Part shown: positions 55,701 through 62,652 of the stretch, piece by piece
Numbering within the stretch: position 1 is the first letter of the stretch
Layout of the letters: each line of letters starts with the position of its first letter
Assembly (NCBI GenBank): GCA_020634335.1
Contig: JACKBY010000005.1
Span: 124,001-188,000 of the forward strand
Origin: Promineifilum sp.
Lineage (GTDB): Bacteria > Chloroflexota > Anaerolineae > Promineifilales > Promineifilaceae
Direction of reading: 5' to 3'
DNA length: 64,000 nucleotides
Made by a program: the position numbers and the translations under genes
Notes under the pieces: generated by a model
The model's database searches: none
Told to the model about the DNA's origin: nothing
The model's input: the letters and a program-made list of their open reading frames with translations, nothing else

Positions 55701-56737
55701 GGGCCGTTGCCTTGCAACGTCCAGTCAGTCGGCGGCAACGTGGAATCAGAAGTATACACCTCGACGGTGATGCTGTTGGGCACCCGCGGCTGCCAGTCGG
55801 GATTAAAGTAAGCCCCCAACGTTCCGAAGCCAAAAGTCAATTGCCAGGGCTGTGCGTCCGGATATTGGGCAGAAATCTTCATCAATTCATGACTGGTGAC
55901 GTTGGCGACCGTGCGTGGGCCTTGGTAAACGATCCACTGGCCGTCAGGCGAAAAGCTGGGCCACAACTCGTTGGGGCCGGGTGACGGCAGCGGCACCAGC
56001 GGGCCGCTGCCGTCGGCGGGCATCTTATAGAGATGGTTCCCGCCGCCTTGCGGGTTGCTCACAACGACCAGACTTTTTCCGTCGGGCGACCAATTCGGCA
56101 AGTTAACGCTGGGGCTGTAGGCGTCCGTCAAATTGGTGACCTGATTGTTGCTGACGTTGAGCACATAAACGTCACTGAGGCCGCTTGCGCTGGGGCGCGC
56201 GAAGGCAATCCTGTCATCCACCGGCGACCAGGCGGGCCAAAAGTCAGACGGGTTGTTTGTCTTCTGCGTCACGGTGTCATTGTTGAGCAGGTCAACGACG
56301 AAAAGCCCCCCGCCGTACTGGCTGCTACTGAACACGATCCGTGTCCCGTCCCGCGACCAGGCAGGCGTGTTATCCGCGGCGGCGTTGCGGGTCACGTTGC
56401 GCTGCCCGCTGCCGTCGGCATTCATGACAAATATCTCTGAATTGCCGGTGCGATCACTGACGAAAGCCAGCCGGTTGCCGTCGGGCGACCACGCCGGGTT
56501 GCCGTCGAAAGCGGCGTTGCTGGTCAGTCGAATCCATGCACCGCCGTACTCGTCCATCGTCCAGATGTCGGTGTTGCCGTCCATTGTGATAGTGAACGCG
56601 ATCCGCCCATTGGCCCCGGGAAACGCGGCCGCCACGGGCGCAACCGTGCGCGCCCCGGCGGCCAGCAGCAAGAGGGTGATCAGCGTTCCGAACAGTAGGG
56701 ATTGGCCCAGCAGGCGAGATGTCGATTTTTTTGTCAT
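52706..56737 (-). CDS. exported PD40/TolB-like multi-propeller protein with prealbumin repeats
   Basis: A 1343-residue exported protein. Signal peptide about 8-37 (LFGTLITLLLLAAGARTVAPV). Three PD40 (WD40-like) propellers occupy about 40-310, 415-690 and 975-1245, with blades like AWSPDGNRLAFVSDRTGNSEIFVMNADG (part: AFVSDRTGNSEIFVMNADG). Between and after them are prealbumin-like modules (WQFTSDALGNFTLPAAGG, SVTVTLNPGQQKTCTFTN). The tail is IYTLFAPVVIR. ATG 56737 has GGAGG 6 nt upstream; the longer frame to 56776 has not. The promoter is the SARP-type site at 56845-56878. The repeat architecture suggests a large surface or secreted ligand-binding protein. Confidence 0.87.
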   Translation of the reverse strand: MTKKSTSRLLGQSLLFGTLITLLLLAAGARTVAPVAAAFPGANGRIAFTITMDGNTDIWTMDEYGGAWIRLTSNAAFDGNPAWSPDGNRLAFVSDRTGNSEIFVMNADGSGQRNVTRNAAADNTPAWSRDGTRIVFSSSQYGGGLFVVDLLNNDTVTQKTNNPSDFWPAWSPVDDRIAFARPSASGLSDVYVLNVSNNQVTNLTDAYSPSVNLPNWSPDGKSLVVVSNPQGGGNHLYKMPADGSGPLVPLPSPGPNELWPSFSPDGQWIVYQGPRTVANVTSHELMKISAQYPDAQPWQLTFGFGTLGAYFNPDWQPRVPNSITVEVYTSDSTLPPTDWTLQGNGPIGNFTIAANGGTRTFTSLPPGDYTITQTAKQGYSAPPPCEITLAAGEALECDFENYYDYSATGELVFSSNTDGRLSIYRMFSDGIGRRRLTSLRGQDEDPTWSPNGKEVAFVGDYALWVMNADGLKQSLRLSHPGWSISSPSWSPYEDEIAFSSDKDGVDRLYMVNPNGTGERPIVDAQGQSIDPAISLSGDEVALSRYVNGQSDIYLGLTGATIAPINLTKDSALDYNPAWSPDDRRIVYSSRPAINTNSDLWIVDRAGVKKQLTFTPESEIQPAWSPDGSQIAYTRVVGSQVDIFVMNADGSGTPEQITFNPGWDGAAEWRPKNVGALTVKMAVNGPAPAADWQFTSDALGNFTLPAAGGSLMFHNQPPGSYSVAQTAQGGYTPSFSCDNGVTGGASLTLQIMTGRHVSCTFTSTAQGTGLTITKSLVGPAPATPWQFSVSSQPNFSLPAAGGSRSLTNLAAGTYTIQETTQPGYTSQVACLPGGESGGASVTVTLNPGQQKTCTFTNTAQFGTIKIVQQVKPNNTAGPAPWSFTGDLGTFLIPKEGGEKTFANRPAGSYTINQSNVDGFGQSVNCDSGESGKRSVTVVLEPNETITCTFRATKNNPAPGTLVYSSNRDGDYDIYLLDPTTRDGQPIQLTNSPGDDTDPTLSPDGTFIVFTSTRDGNPELYLMDYDGEFPTRLTNAPTIQRRPAISPDGTQIAYESDETGNNEVYTMPLASRAPVRVTNNPANDGDPTWVPGPQPRLVYTSDRDGNPELYSLDLSVGGQSRRLTNNPAVDYAPVAARRSQTPVVAYSCQPDGSILSIFVCAFLLDDQGRISTAEPIILTDAPGVNYPLAWSAGGEQIIFSSTRNGNAEIYTMTADGEDETRLTDDPAADGPADPTPLRPGTITLRAVVHGDPPAGPWQFGGDLGAFTLPATGGEMTFNDQTAGSYWVSEAAVPGFTRTASCTGGTAGVGSVVLNLDPAQTVTCTFVHTADGATVIYTLFAPVVIR

Positions 56738-56844
56738 TGGTAACCTCCGAATACAGTTATCGTGAATCATGGCCACCGATCTCGCCTTTCTTGCTTCCGT
56801 CAGCGGAGCCGGGCGTATCGAGCGTTGTGGCGCAAGTTAGCTCC

Positions 56845-56878
56845 AGCATAGCGGCCGATCGTTGCAAGATCGTTGCAA
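56845..56878 (-). promoter_or_regulatory. SARP-type operator and -10 of the PD40 gene
   Basis: On the minus strand the 11-mer TTGCAACGATC is repeated twice without change (plus coordinates 56857-56878), then 6 bp, then TATGCT (56845-56850). The start ATG lies about 100 nt on. The layout equals that of the second site at 58562-58595. Confidence 0.7.
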
Positions 56879-56883
56879 CCTCC

Positions 56884-58212
56884 CTACCGTTGCACCACCG
56901 GCAAACACAGCCCCCATACCGCCTGTGGCGGCAGGGCCTCAAAGTCTTGTCCGGTCATATCGGGCGGCACGGTGACCTCACGCGACGGCGGGTCGAACGT
57001 GCGACCGTCGAGCGCCGCCGCAAGCGTGTGCGTGCCGTCCGGCAAGGGGGCCAGCTGGTATTGGCCGTCGTTGTCGGTGAGCGTGGTGTTCCCCGCGCCG
57101 TCGGAGATTTCCACGCCGCCCAGACCATAGCCGTATTCGTCTGTCACCCGCCCGGAGACAGCCCAGCCGGTGATGAGCTGCAGCCGTGCGACCCGGCCAT
57201 ACTTCTCGCGCAAGATGTAGCCATCTGATGTCACCAGCAAATCGGCCGGTGTGAAATATCCGTTGCTCGACGGAATGGATGCGCCAAACCGTGGCAGGAA
57301 GGTGTCAAGCTCGAAGGCTTGTAATGCCGGACGGGTGGTAAACTCATCGCCGGTGGCGAAGACGATCTCGCCTGCGTCGCTGTCGACCACGAGCGGACCG
57401 TGGGAACTGTAAGTGCCCAGGAGGGTTAGCGTTGCCTCGTCAATCACGCGGCCGTCGAAATCGTAAATCCGGCCATCCTGATAGTGAAAATCGTAGGCGT
57501 AACTGCTCAGCAGGCCGGGTTCATTCTGCGTTTCGGTGATCCCGTCGGGTGATAGGGCAAATATCTGCAAGCCATCACCCAGATATGGTTGGGCTATGCC
57601 GTAGAGAACGTTAGGGTCGCCCGATGGTTCGATGGCCAGCGTGCCGGCCTCGGGCAGAGTCGTCTCGGGGCGCATCACGCCGTCGTCGTAGACGGCGATG
57701 CCCTCGTCGTTGGGATCACACTGGATGTTGCGACGGGCAACGGCCAAGGCATGCGGGTCGTCGGCCAAGACGACCATGTCCACGGCCCTGAAGCTGCCGC
57801 AAGAATTACGGCCCAACGGCCAGAGCGGCCCAACCGAATCGTTCGTCAGATCGACCCGGCGATAGGCCGCCGCGCCGTCGATGCCCACGTAGAGATAGCG
57901 GCCGTCGGCCGACAGGGCGAGCGCGTTCGGCTCGCTGCCGACGAAGATAGGTTTGCCCACCTCACCCGTCGGGCTGATGCGCACGATGCTGTTGCCCTGC
58001 GGCCCGCCGGTAGAGGGAACCGAGGCGTAGACCACGTCGCGGCCGGCATCGTAGAGCACGTCGTTGGCGACGACATCGATGGGGGAGAACGTCAGATACG
58101 TACCCGGGGCCGCGCGGGGCGCCTGGGATGCGGCCAGAACGGGCAAGCCCACCGCGGTGGCGGCAAGCAGCGACAAAAGCAAAACCAGCCTGGATCGTCT
58201 TGTCGGCGTCAT
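56884..58212 (-). CDS. exported beta-propeller protein with carboxypeptidase-regulatory-like domain
   Basis: A 442-residue exported protein. Signal peptide about 8-28 (LVLLLSLLAATAVGLPVLA). A YncE-like propeller (about 40-345: DVLYDAGRDVVYASVPSTGG, ALALSADGRYLYVGID, PEAGTLAIEPSGDPNVLYG) is followed by a CarboxypepD_reg-like domain (about 350-430: VSGRVTDEYGYGLGGVEISD). The tail is WGLCLPVVQR. It stands between the two SARP-type sites on the same strand as the PD40 gene and is probably part of the same regulon. Its own site would give a ~340-nt leader that includes the peptide frame. Confidence 0.83.
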   Translation of the reverse strand: MTPTRRSRLVLLLSLLAATAVGLPVLAASQAPRAAPGTYLTFSPIDVVANDVLYDAGRDVVYASVPSTGGPQGNSIVRISPTGEVGKPIFVGSEPNALALSADGRYLYVGIDGAAAYRRVDLTNDSVGPLWPLGRNSCGSFRAVDMVVLADDPHALAVARRNIQCDPNDEGIAVYDDGVMRPETTLPEAGTLAIEPSGDPNVLYGIAQPYLGDGLQIFALSPDGITETQNEPGLLSSYAYDFHYQDGRIYDFDGRVIDEATLTLLGTYSSHGPLVVDSDAGEIVFATGDEFTTRPALQAFELDTFLPRFGASIPSSNGYFTPADLLVTSDGYILREKYGRVARLQLITGWAVSGRVTDEYGYGLGGVEISDGAGNTTLTDNDGQYQLAPLPDGTHTLAAALDGRTFDPPSREVTVPPDMTGQDFEALPPQAVWGLCLPVVQR

Positions 58213-58246
58213 GATGAACTCCTTTCTCGCTTTGAATCAACGGATG

Positions 58247-58286
58247 CCCACCGGGATGGCGCAGCACCGTGCGCCATCCCGGTGGG
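58247..58286 (-). terminator. perfect hairpin between peptide and propeller genes
   Basis: CCCACCGGGATGGCGCA and TGCGCCATCCCGGTGGG form a 17-bp stem with a 6-base loop, 35 bp upstream of the propeller gene. Without a T-run it may be an attenuator or RNA-processing site rather than a terminator. Confidence 0.6.
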
Positions 58287-58386
58287 TCTATGCCGCGCCG
58301 GAACAAAAGCGCGCCCCCCAACCGGCTACTCGATCGCTCAACTTAATCCCGTTCAACTTCGGCAGGCGGCCGTTGGCCGGCCCATT

Positions 58387-58506
58387 TCAGAACAGGTGGG
58401 CCTTGGGGCCGTCGCCGGACGATTCCGGCCGCAGCACGTCCCTGGGGCCGCCGCCCACGCGCCCGGCGGTGCTCAACAGTGGGATCAGCAGGACACCGAT
58501 TCGCAT
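58387..58506 (-). CDS. 39-residue peptide with hydrophobic N-terminus
   Basis: Reads MRIGVLLIPLLSTAGRVGGG then PRDVLRPESSGDGPKAHLF. A short hydrophobic segment and a Gly-Gly-Gly step are followed by a polar, Pro-rich tail: the shape of an exported signal or cell-wall peptide. AAGAAG lies about 10 nt upstream. It is the first frame after the SARP-type promoter (-10 at 58562-58567, so a ~50-nt leader). I recognise no family. It might also be a decoy uORF or not translated. Confidence 0.45.
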   Translation of the reverse strand: MRIGVLLIPLLSTAGRVGGGPRDVLRPESSGDGPKAHLF

Positions 58507-58561
58507 GAGCCGAATCTTCTTGTTGAACGTGGTTGCCCCTCGTTTGGCGTAACATGCCGAC

Positions 58562-58595
58562 AGTTTAGCGGTTGATCGTTGCAAGATCGTTGCAA
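58562..58595 (-). promoter_or_regulatory. SARP-type operator and -10 upstream of the peptide/propeller genes
   Basis: The same 11-mer pair TTGCAACGATC on the minus strand (58574-58595), 6-bp spacer, then TAAACT (58562-58567). The operator ends 8 bp from the cruciform repeat. Identity of repeat and spacer with the site at 56845-56878 argues for the same regulator. Confidence 0.7.
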
Positions 58596-58603
58596 AGCAA
58601 AAA

Positions 58604-58650
58604 GACCTCGGAGGTTGGCGAACAGGAGTTCGCGGAAAACCTCCGGGGTC
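58604..58650. repeat. cruciform hairpin repeat, copy 2
   Basis: GACCTCGGAGGTTGGCG and AAAACCTCCGGGGTC, same family and orientation as 52649-52696. It lies between the SARP-type promoter and the rightward membrane-protein gene. Confidence 0.85.
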
Positions 58651-58755
58651 CGGGATTTATTGACAAACACCAACGAGTCGGGCAAGATTCAGGCAGACGC
58701 GCCGGGGAAGAGGCGCGAATTTAGCCATCCATCATTCCAATCAGGAGAATACATC

Positions 58756-59169
58756 ATGTCCAACACCGTTACCGGCCGGTCGCGCACGATCTGGATCTGG
58801 GTCCTTATCATCGTGGCCGTGCTCATCGCTCTCAGTGACTTGCTCGACGCCGCGCGCTACATGGGCTGGCTGCCCATCGCTGCGCTGGGCGATCTCGACT
58901 TCGCGCTGCCCAGCGCTTCCTGGCTGGGGGCGCTCATGTCGTTGCTATTGGCCGGCATCTGGTTCTGGGTTGCCCGGAAGCTCTATGACCTGGACCCACA
59001 GGGCTGGCTGTTCGTGGTGTCCATCGCCGTCATCAATCTCATCTTCCTGCTCATGGCGCTGCTGGGCAACAGTACCTTCAGTGCCATCCTGCCGGGCGTC
59101 GTGCTGAACGTCATCGCCCTGGTGATCGGCATGCTGCCCAGCACGAAGGCCGCTTTCGGCCAAGCCTAA
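58756..59169 (+). CDS. four-helix hydrophobic membrane protein
   Basis: A 137-residue protein with about four helices: TIWIWVLIIVAVLIALSDLL, ASWLGALMSLLLAGIWFWVA, LFVVSIAVINLIFLLMALL and FSAILPGVVLNVIALVIGM. No charged catalytic motif. CAGGAG lies 7 nt upstream of ATG 58756. I recognise no family; it may be a small accessory or pigment-type membrane protein. Confidence 0.7.
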   Translation: MSNTVTGRSRTIWIWVLIIVAVLIALSDLLDAARYMGWLPIAALGDLDFALPSASWLGALMSLLLAGIWFWVARKLYDLDPQGWLFVVSIAVINLIFLLMALLGNSTFSAILPGVVLNVIALVIGMLPSTKAAFGQA

Positions 59170-59262
59170 GATAGAGATACGAGATACGAAATACGAAATA
59201 CGAGTTTGGAGCACACTCTTCACTCGTATCTCGTATCTGGTATCTGGTATCTCGTATCTAGT
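59170..59262. repeat. GATACGA heptamer arrays flanking a spacer
   Basis: AGATACGAGATACGAAATAC and, beyond a ~30-bp spacer, its complement CTCGTATCTCGTATCTGGTA. The two arrays face each other and could fold; they lie between convergent genes. Confidence 0.85.
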
Positions 59263-60160
59263 TCGTGAGGGTCGCCGCCAGCTTGTCGAGCGACGTGCTC
59301 CAGCCGGACCGCGCGTACTCGAACATCTCGTCGCGAGGCATGCCGCTGTGGGTCGTTGTCAGCCGCGTGCGGCCGTCCTGCTCCTCCAGCTCGATGACCA
59401 CCGTCGCCGCCAGGGGAAAGTCCTCGCTCATGCCGTAGTCCACCGGCGAGATGACGTTGCCCTCGGCATCGGCAAAGCTGTCGGTGTAGACCAGGCGCTT
59501 CCGGGGGACGATCTCGCGGTACGTGCCGGTCGTCCAGTAGTCCTTGCCCTCCGGGTCGCGCATGGCAAACAGGTACTTGCCACCCACCCGCAGATCGATC
59601 TCGGCCGCGGGCGATGTAAAGTGCTCCGGCCCCCACCAACGCTTGACTTGCTCCGGCTCGGTCAGCGCGCGCCAGACCCGGTCCACCGGCGCGTCGAGGA
59701 GGCGGGTGATGACCAGCGGCCGGCCCTCGGCCACGAATTCGGTCAGGCTGTCCAGGGTGGAGAGGCCACCTTCGACGGCTCCAAAGCCCAGCGCCTCCTG
59801 ATACAGTGCCTCCGTGGCGAAGACCATGTGCATGGTCAGCCGCGTCCGGCCGCCGAGGTCGTCGAAGGTGACCGTCGTGTGGAAGTCGCGCGGTTTGCCC
59901 TCGTCCTCGCCGTGGAGGTAGGTGATGCGCTCCGGCCGGGCAATCTCCTCGAAGGTGATGCGGTTGGGGTAATCGACGCCGTCGGGGCTGTGCATGACGA
60001 ACTGCCACACGCCGCCGGGCCGCATGTCGGCCGACTGCGTGGTGGTGGTGAAACCCTGTGGCCCCCACCACTGCGCCAGGGCGGTCGGGTTCGTCCAGGC
60101 GTCGAAGACGCGCTCGCGGGAGGCGTCGATAATGCGGCTTATGGTGATCTCTTGGGTCAT
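59258..60160 (-). CDS. tandem SRPBCC (AHSA1-like) protein
   Basis: A 300-residue fusion of two AHSA1-type SRPBCC domains. Copy 1 (about 1-148) opens ITISRIIDASRERVFDAWTNP and has QWWGPQGFTT; copy 2 (about 150-300) opens VITRLLDAPVDRVWRALTEP with RWWGPEHFTS. Each has a hydrophobic ligand cavity; single-domain relatives are common. It follows the RibD-like and ArsR genes on the same strand, a common trio in Chloroflexota and actinobacteria, where the ArsR controls the others. Confidence 0.88.
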   Translation of the reverse strand: MTQEITISRIIDASRERVFDAWTNPTALAQWWGPQGFTTTTQSADMRPGGVWQFVMHSPDGVDYPNRITFEEIARPERITYLHGEDEGKPRDFHTTVTFDDLGGRTRLTMHMVFATEALYQEALGFGAVEGGLSTLDSLTEFVAEGRPLVITRLLDAPVDRVWRALTEPEQVKRWWGPEHFTSPAAEIDLRVGGKYLFAMRDPEGKDYWTTGTYREIVPRKRLVYTDSFADAEGNVISPVDYGMSEDFPLAATVVIELEEQDGRTRLTTTHSGMPRDEMFEYARSGWSTSLDKLAATLTN

Positions 60161-60177
60161 GAGTGTTCTCCTGTTTG

Positions 60178-60200
60178 AGTGACGAATGACGATTGACGAG
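60178..60200. repeat. short TGACGAA heptamer array
   Basis: GTGACGAATGACGATTGACG, three units in the 58-bp gap between the SRPBCC and RibD-like genes. Confidence 0.7.
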
Positions 60201-60218
60201 TTTAGAATTGCTGGCCGG

Positions 60219-60767
60219 TCACTCGGCTCTTTTGCCGTAGGTCAGGATCGCCACGCCACTGCCGGTGACGCGGGAGTCGATCAGCGCCAGCCGCTTCAGC
60301 TCGCTGTCGCCGGGGAAGAGACGCTTGCCGCGCCCGGCAATGACCGGGTGGATCATGAGCGTCAGCTCGTCGAGCAGATCGGCCGAGAGCAGATAGCGCA
60401 CCAGCGTCGGGCTGCCCTGGATGCCGATGGTGCCGCCGGGCTGGGCCTTGAGGCCGGCGACGGCGGCGGCCACGTCTCCGGTGATGAGCGTCGAGTTCTG
60501 CCATTCGGCCTGCGTCAGCGTGGTCGAGGCGACGTGCTTGGGCGTTTCGTTGATGAAGACGGCGTAGTCGCCGTCGGTCGTGGCGTTGGGCCAGTAGGCG
60601 GCCCACTCCTGATAGGTGACGCGGCCGAGCAGCACCGTGTCGATGCCGGCCAGAAATTTGATCATGGCATCGCCCATGTCGGCGTCGAAAACGTCGAACT
60701 GCCACAGGTGGGGCGCTTCGACCACGCCGTCGAGCGAAATGAACAATCCCGAAGTTACTTTTCTCAT
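60219..60767 (-). CDS. RibD C-terminal/dihydrofolate-reductase-like protein
   Basis: A 182-residue protein. RKVTSGLFISLDGVVEAP, then VLLGRVTYQEWAAYWP, INETPKHVASTTL and GGTIGIQGSPTLVRYLLSADLLDEL (parts quoted) give the RibD C-terminal fold, used in dihydrofolate reductase and riboflavin reductases. The substrate of this stand-alone subgroup is not established. ArsR upstream, SRPBCC downstream. Confidence 0.88.
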   Translation of the reverse strand: MRKVTSGLFISLDGVVEAPHLWQFDVFDADMGDAMIKFLAGIDTVLLGRVTYQEWAAYWPNATTDGDYAVFINETPKHVASTTLTQAEWQNSTLITGDVAAAVAGLKAQPGGTIGIQGSPTLVRYLLSADLLDELTLMIHPVIAGRGKRLFPGDSELKRLALIDSRVTGSGVAILTYGKRAE

Positions 60768-60859
60768 TTCATATCTCCTATGTCCTGATTTGGGGAACGG
60801 CTACGGATTGATACAACCTACCTGCTTCGCCCATCCGGTTGAATCCGTTTCTTCCGTGA

Positions 60860-61183
60860 TCATCCGGGGCCGTTTCCTTCTCCCTCCGACCTGAGAAATG
60901 CGTCCAGCGCGTCGAGCCGGCGCTCCCAGACGCGGCGCAGGCGTCCGGCCCACTCTTCGACGTCGCGCATGGCCTCCGGGTTGAGGCGGTAGATGCGCTG
61001 CTGGGCGCGGCGCTCCACGCGCACCAGACCGGCCTCGCGCAAGACCTTGAGGTGCTGCGACACCGCCGGGGCGCTCATGGCGAACTGCGCGGCGATGTCG
61101 CCGGCGGGCAACTCGCCGCGCCGGGCCAGAAGTTCCAGAATGGCCCGGCGGGTGGGGTCGGCCAGGGCAGTGAAGCGATCCAT
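60860..61183 (-). CDS. ArsR-family repressor
   Basis: A 107-residue winged-helix protein: FTALADPTRRAILELLARRG, LPAGDIAAQFAMSAPAVSQH, LKVLREAGLVRVERRAQQ, then YRLNPEAMRDVEEW. No metal-binding Cys motif, so it is not a classic arsenic sensor. ATG 61183 is 6 nt after TATAAT, a leaderless start. It likely controls itself and the two genes after it. Confidence 0.9.
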   Translation of the reverse strand: MDRFTALADPTRRAILELLARRGELPAGDIAAQFAMSAPAVSQHLKVLREAGLVRVERRAQQRIYRLNPEAMRDVEEWAGRLRRVWERRLDALDAFLRSEGEGNGPG

Positions 61184-61189
61184 AGAGGG

Positions 61190-61218
61190 ATTATAAAGTG
61201 AAAACTTAAATAAGTCAA
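61190..61218 (-). promoter_or_regulatory. promoter and operator of the ArsR operon
   Basis: Minus strand: TTGACT, 17-bp spacer, TATAAT, the best sigma-70-type promoter in the window. The spacer contains the inverted repeat ACTTA..TAAGT (61204-61215), placed so that a bound ArsR dimer would block RNA polymerase. Confidence 0.7.
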
Positions 61219-61309
61219 TAATTAAATAGAGGTTAGGGGGAAGTGGGCAGTGGACAGTGGAGGTGGTCAACGGGTGGAACCGGGGGGGTGTGAGCAGTGT
61301 ACATATACT

Positions 61310-62641
61310 ATGAAGACGAATGCTGCATTACAGTTCTCCTCGGTCGCGCGCCGGCTGTTGTCGTTGTGGGTTGTGGTCGCGGCTCTGTTGCCGGCGGCTT
61401 GTCGCCCGGCGACGGCGACCGGCTCCGCGGCGGCCGATCCGCGACCCTACACCGTCTACATCGGCGATGACTTCCTGGGCGAGACGTTCGTCCCGATTGA
61501 CCCGGCGACGCTGGCCGCCCGGCCCGACGGCCGTCCATTGGCCGCGCCGCTGGTCTCGGCCGACGGCGCGACCGGGGTGGACACGGAGATGACGGCGGGC
61601 TGGGGCAGCGCCGATCCGGCGACGATCTGGATTGTGGTCTATGACGTGGCGACGGGGAGCGAGCGGGCGCGATTCCACCCGCCGGCGGCCGGCATGGCGG
61701 TCGGGCTGAGCGCCGACGGCGCGCGGCTGTTGCTGCAACCCTTCCCGCCGCTGCTGGCCTATCCGCCGCCGGTGGATTACTACGCGCTCGACGCGGCCGG
61801 CGGGGCGGTGGCCGGCCACGTTCGGGACGAAAAAAGCGCGTGCTACCGCCAGACCGCGCTGGTCGCGCCGGACGGTACGGAGTTCTATTGTATGGTCGAT
61901 CCGGCGCTGGAGGGCGGGGCGAATGAGGGAACGAGGCTGGAGCCATCGCCGCTTCGTATAGCCAAATTCACATTCGGTAACGATATGACCCCCCACGACA
62001 CCGGGCCGGCCAAACCCACCCCGCCGGCCGATGCCACTCACGCGCCGGCTGCCAACCCGGCCGCCGCCATCCTTGTGGGCGACGTGGTCATCGGACAACG
62101 CGGGGGCATGGGGCAGGCGGAGCTGATCGAGCCGGCGCTGGCCCTGTCGCCCGACGGCCGCACGCTGGCCGTGGTCGACGCCGAGGCGGACGCGGTGACG
62201 CTAATCGACGCGGCGACCCTGATGATTCACTCCGGTTTTTTTCTGCAAACCCCGGTTTCTCAGGGGGTGGCGCAGGCCAAGGGCTTCGCCGGGGGGACGC
62301 TGCGCCAGGCCGTCTTCAGCGCCGACGGCCGTTACCTCTACGTCTACAGTCACGTGTTGACCATGAGCGACGACGAGCCGCCGGGCGCGCGCGGCCTGTG
62401 GGTTGTCGATCTGGCGCGCGGGCGCGTGGCGGCGCGGGCGCTGGCCGATTACCAGATTCAATGGCTCCTGCCCGCGCCCGACGGGTCGGTCTACGCCTTC
62501 GGCACGACGACGGCCGACCTGGGGCCGTACGAGATTCGCGCGGATTCGCCGTCGCTGCTGTGGCGGCTGGACGGGGCGACGCTGGCGGTTCTGGCCGAGC
62601 GGCCGTTTATCGGGTTTCGGGGCGGGCGGTTGGGGCGGTAG
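61310..62641 (+). CDS. lipoprotein with beta-propeller fold
   Basis: A 443-residue lipoprotein. Signal peptide RRLLSLWVVVAALLPAAC with lipobox LPAAC (Cys ~31). The rest is a YncE-like propeller: YTVYIGDDFLGETFVPID, GLSADGARLLLQPFPP, ALALSPDGRTLAVVDAEADA, AVFSADGRYLYVYSHVL, YQIQWLLPAPDGSVYAFG. ATG 61310 is the first start with a signal peptide; the upstream frame from 61250 is not credible. Role unknown. Confidence 0.8.
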   Translation: MKTNAALQFSSVARRLLSLWVVVAALLPAACRPATATGSAAADPRPYTVYIGDDFLGETFVPIDPATLAARPDGRPLAAPLVSADGATGVDTEMTAGWGSADPATIWIVVYDVATGSERARFHPPAAGMAVGLSADGARLLLQPFPPLLAYPPPVDYYALDAAGGAVAGHVRDEKSACYRQTALVAPDGTEFYCMVDPALEGGANEGTRLEPSPLRIAKFTFGNDMTPHDTGPAKPTPPADATHAPAANPAAAILVGDVVIGQRGGMGQAELIEPALALSPDGRTLAVVDAEADAVTLIDAATLMIHSGFFLQTPVSQGVAQAKGFAGGTLRQAVFSADGRYLYVYSHVLTMSDDEPPGARGLWVVDLARGRVAARALADYQIQWLLPAPDGSVYAFGTTTADLGPYEIRADSPSLLWRLDGATLAVLAERPFIGFRGGRLGR

Positions 62642-62652
62642 GCGTAGGCCTG

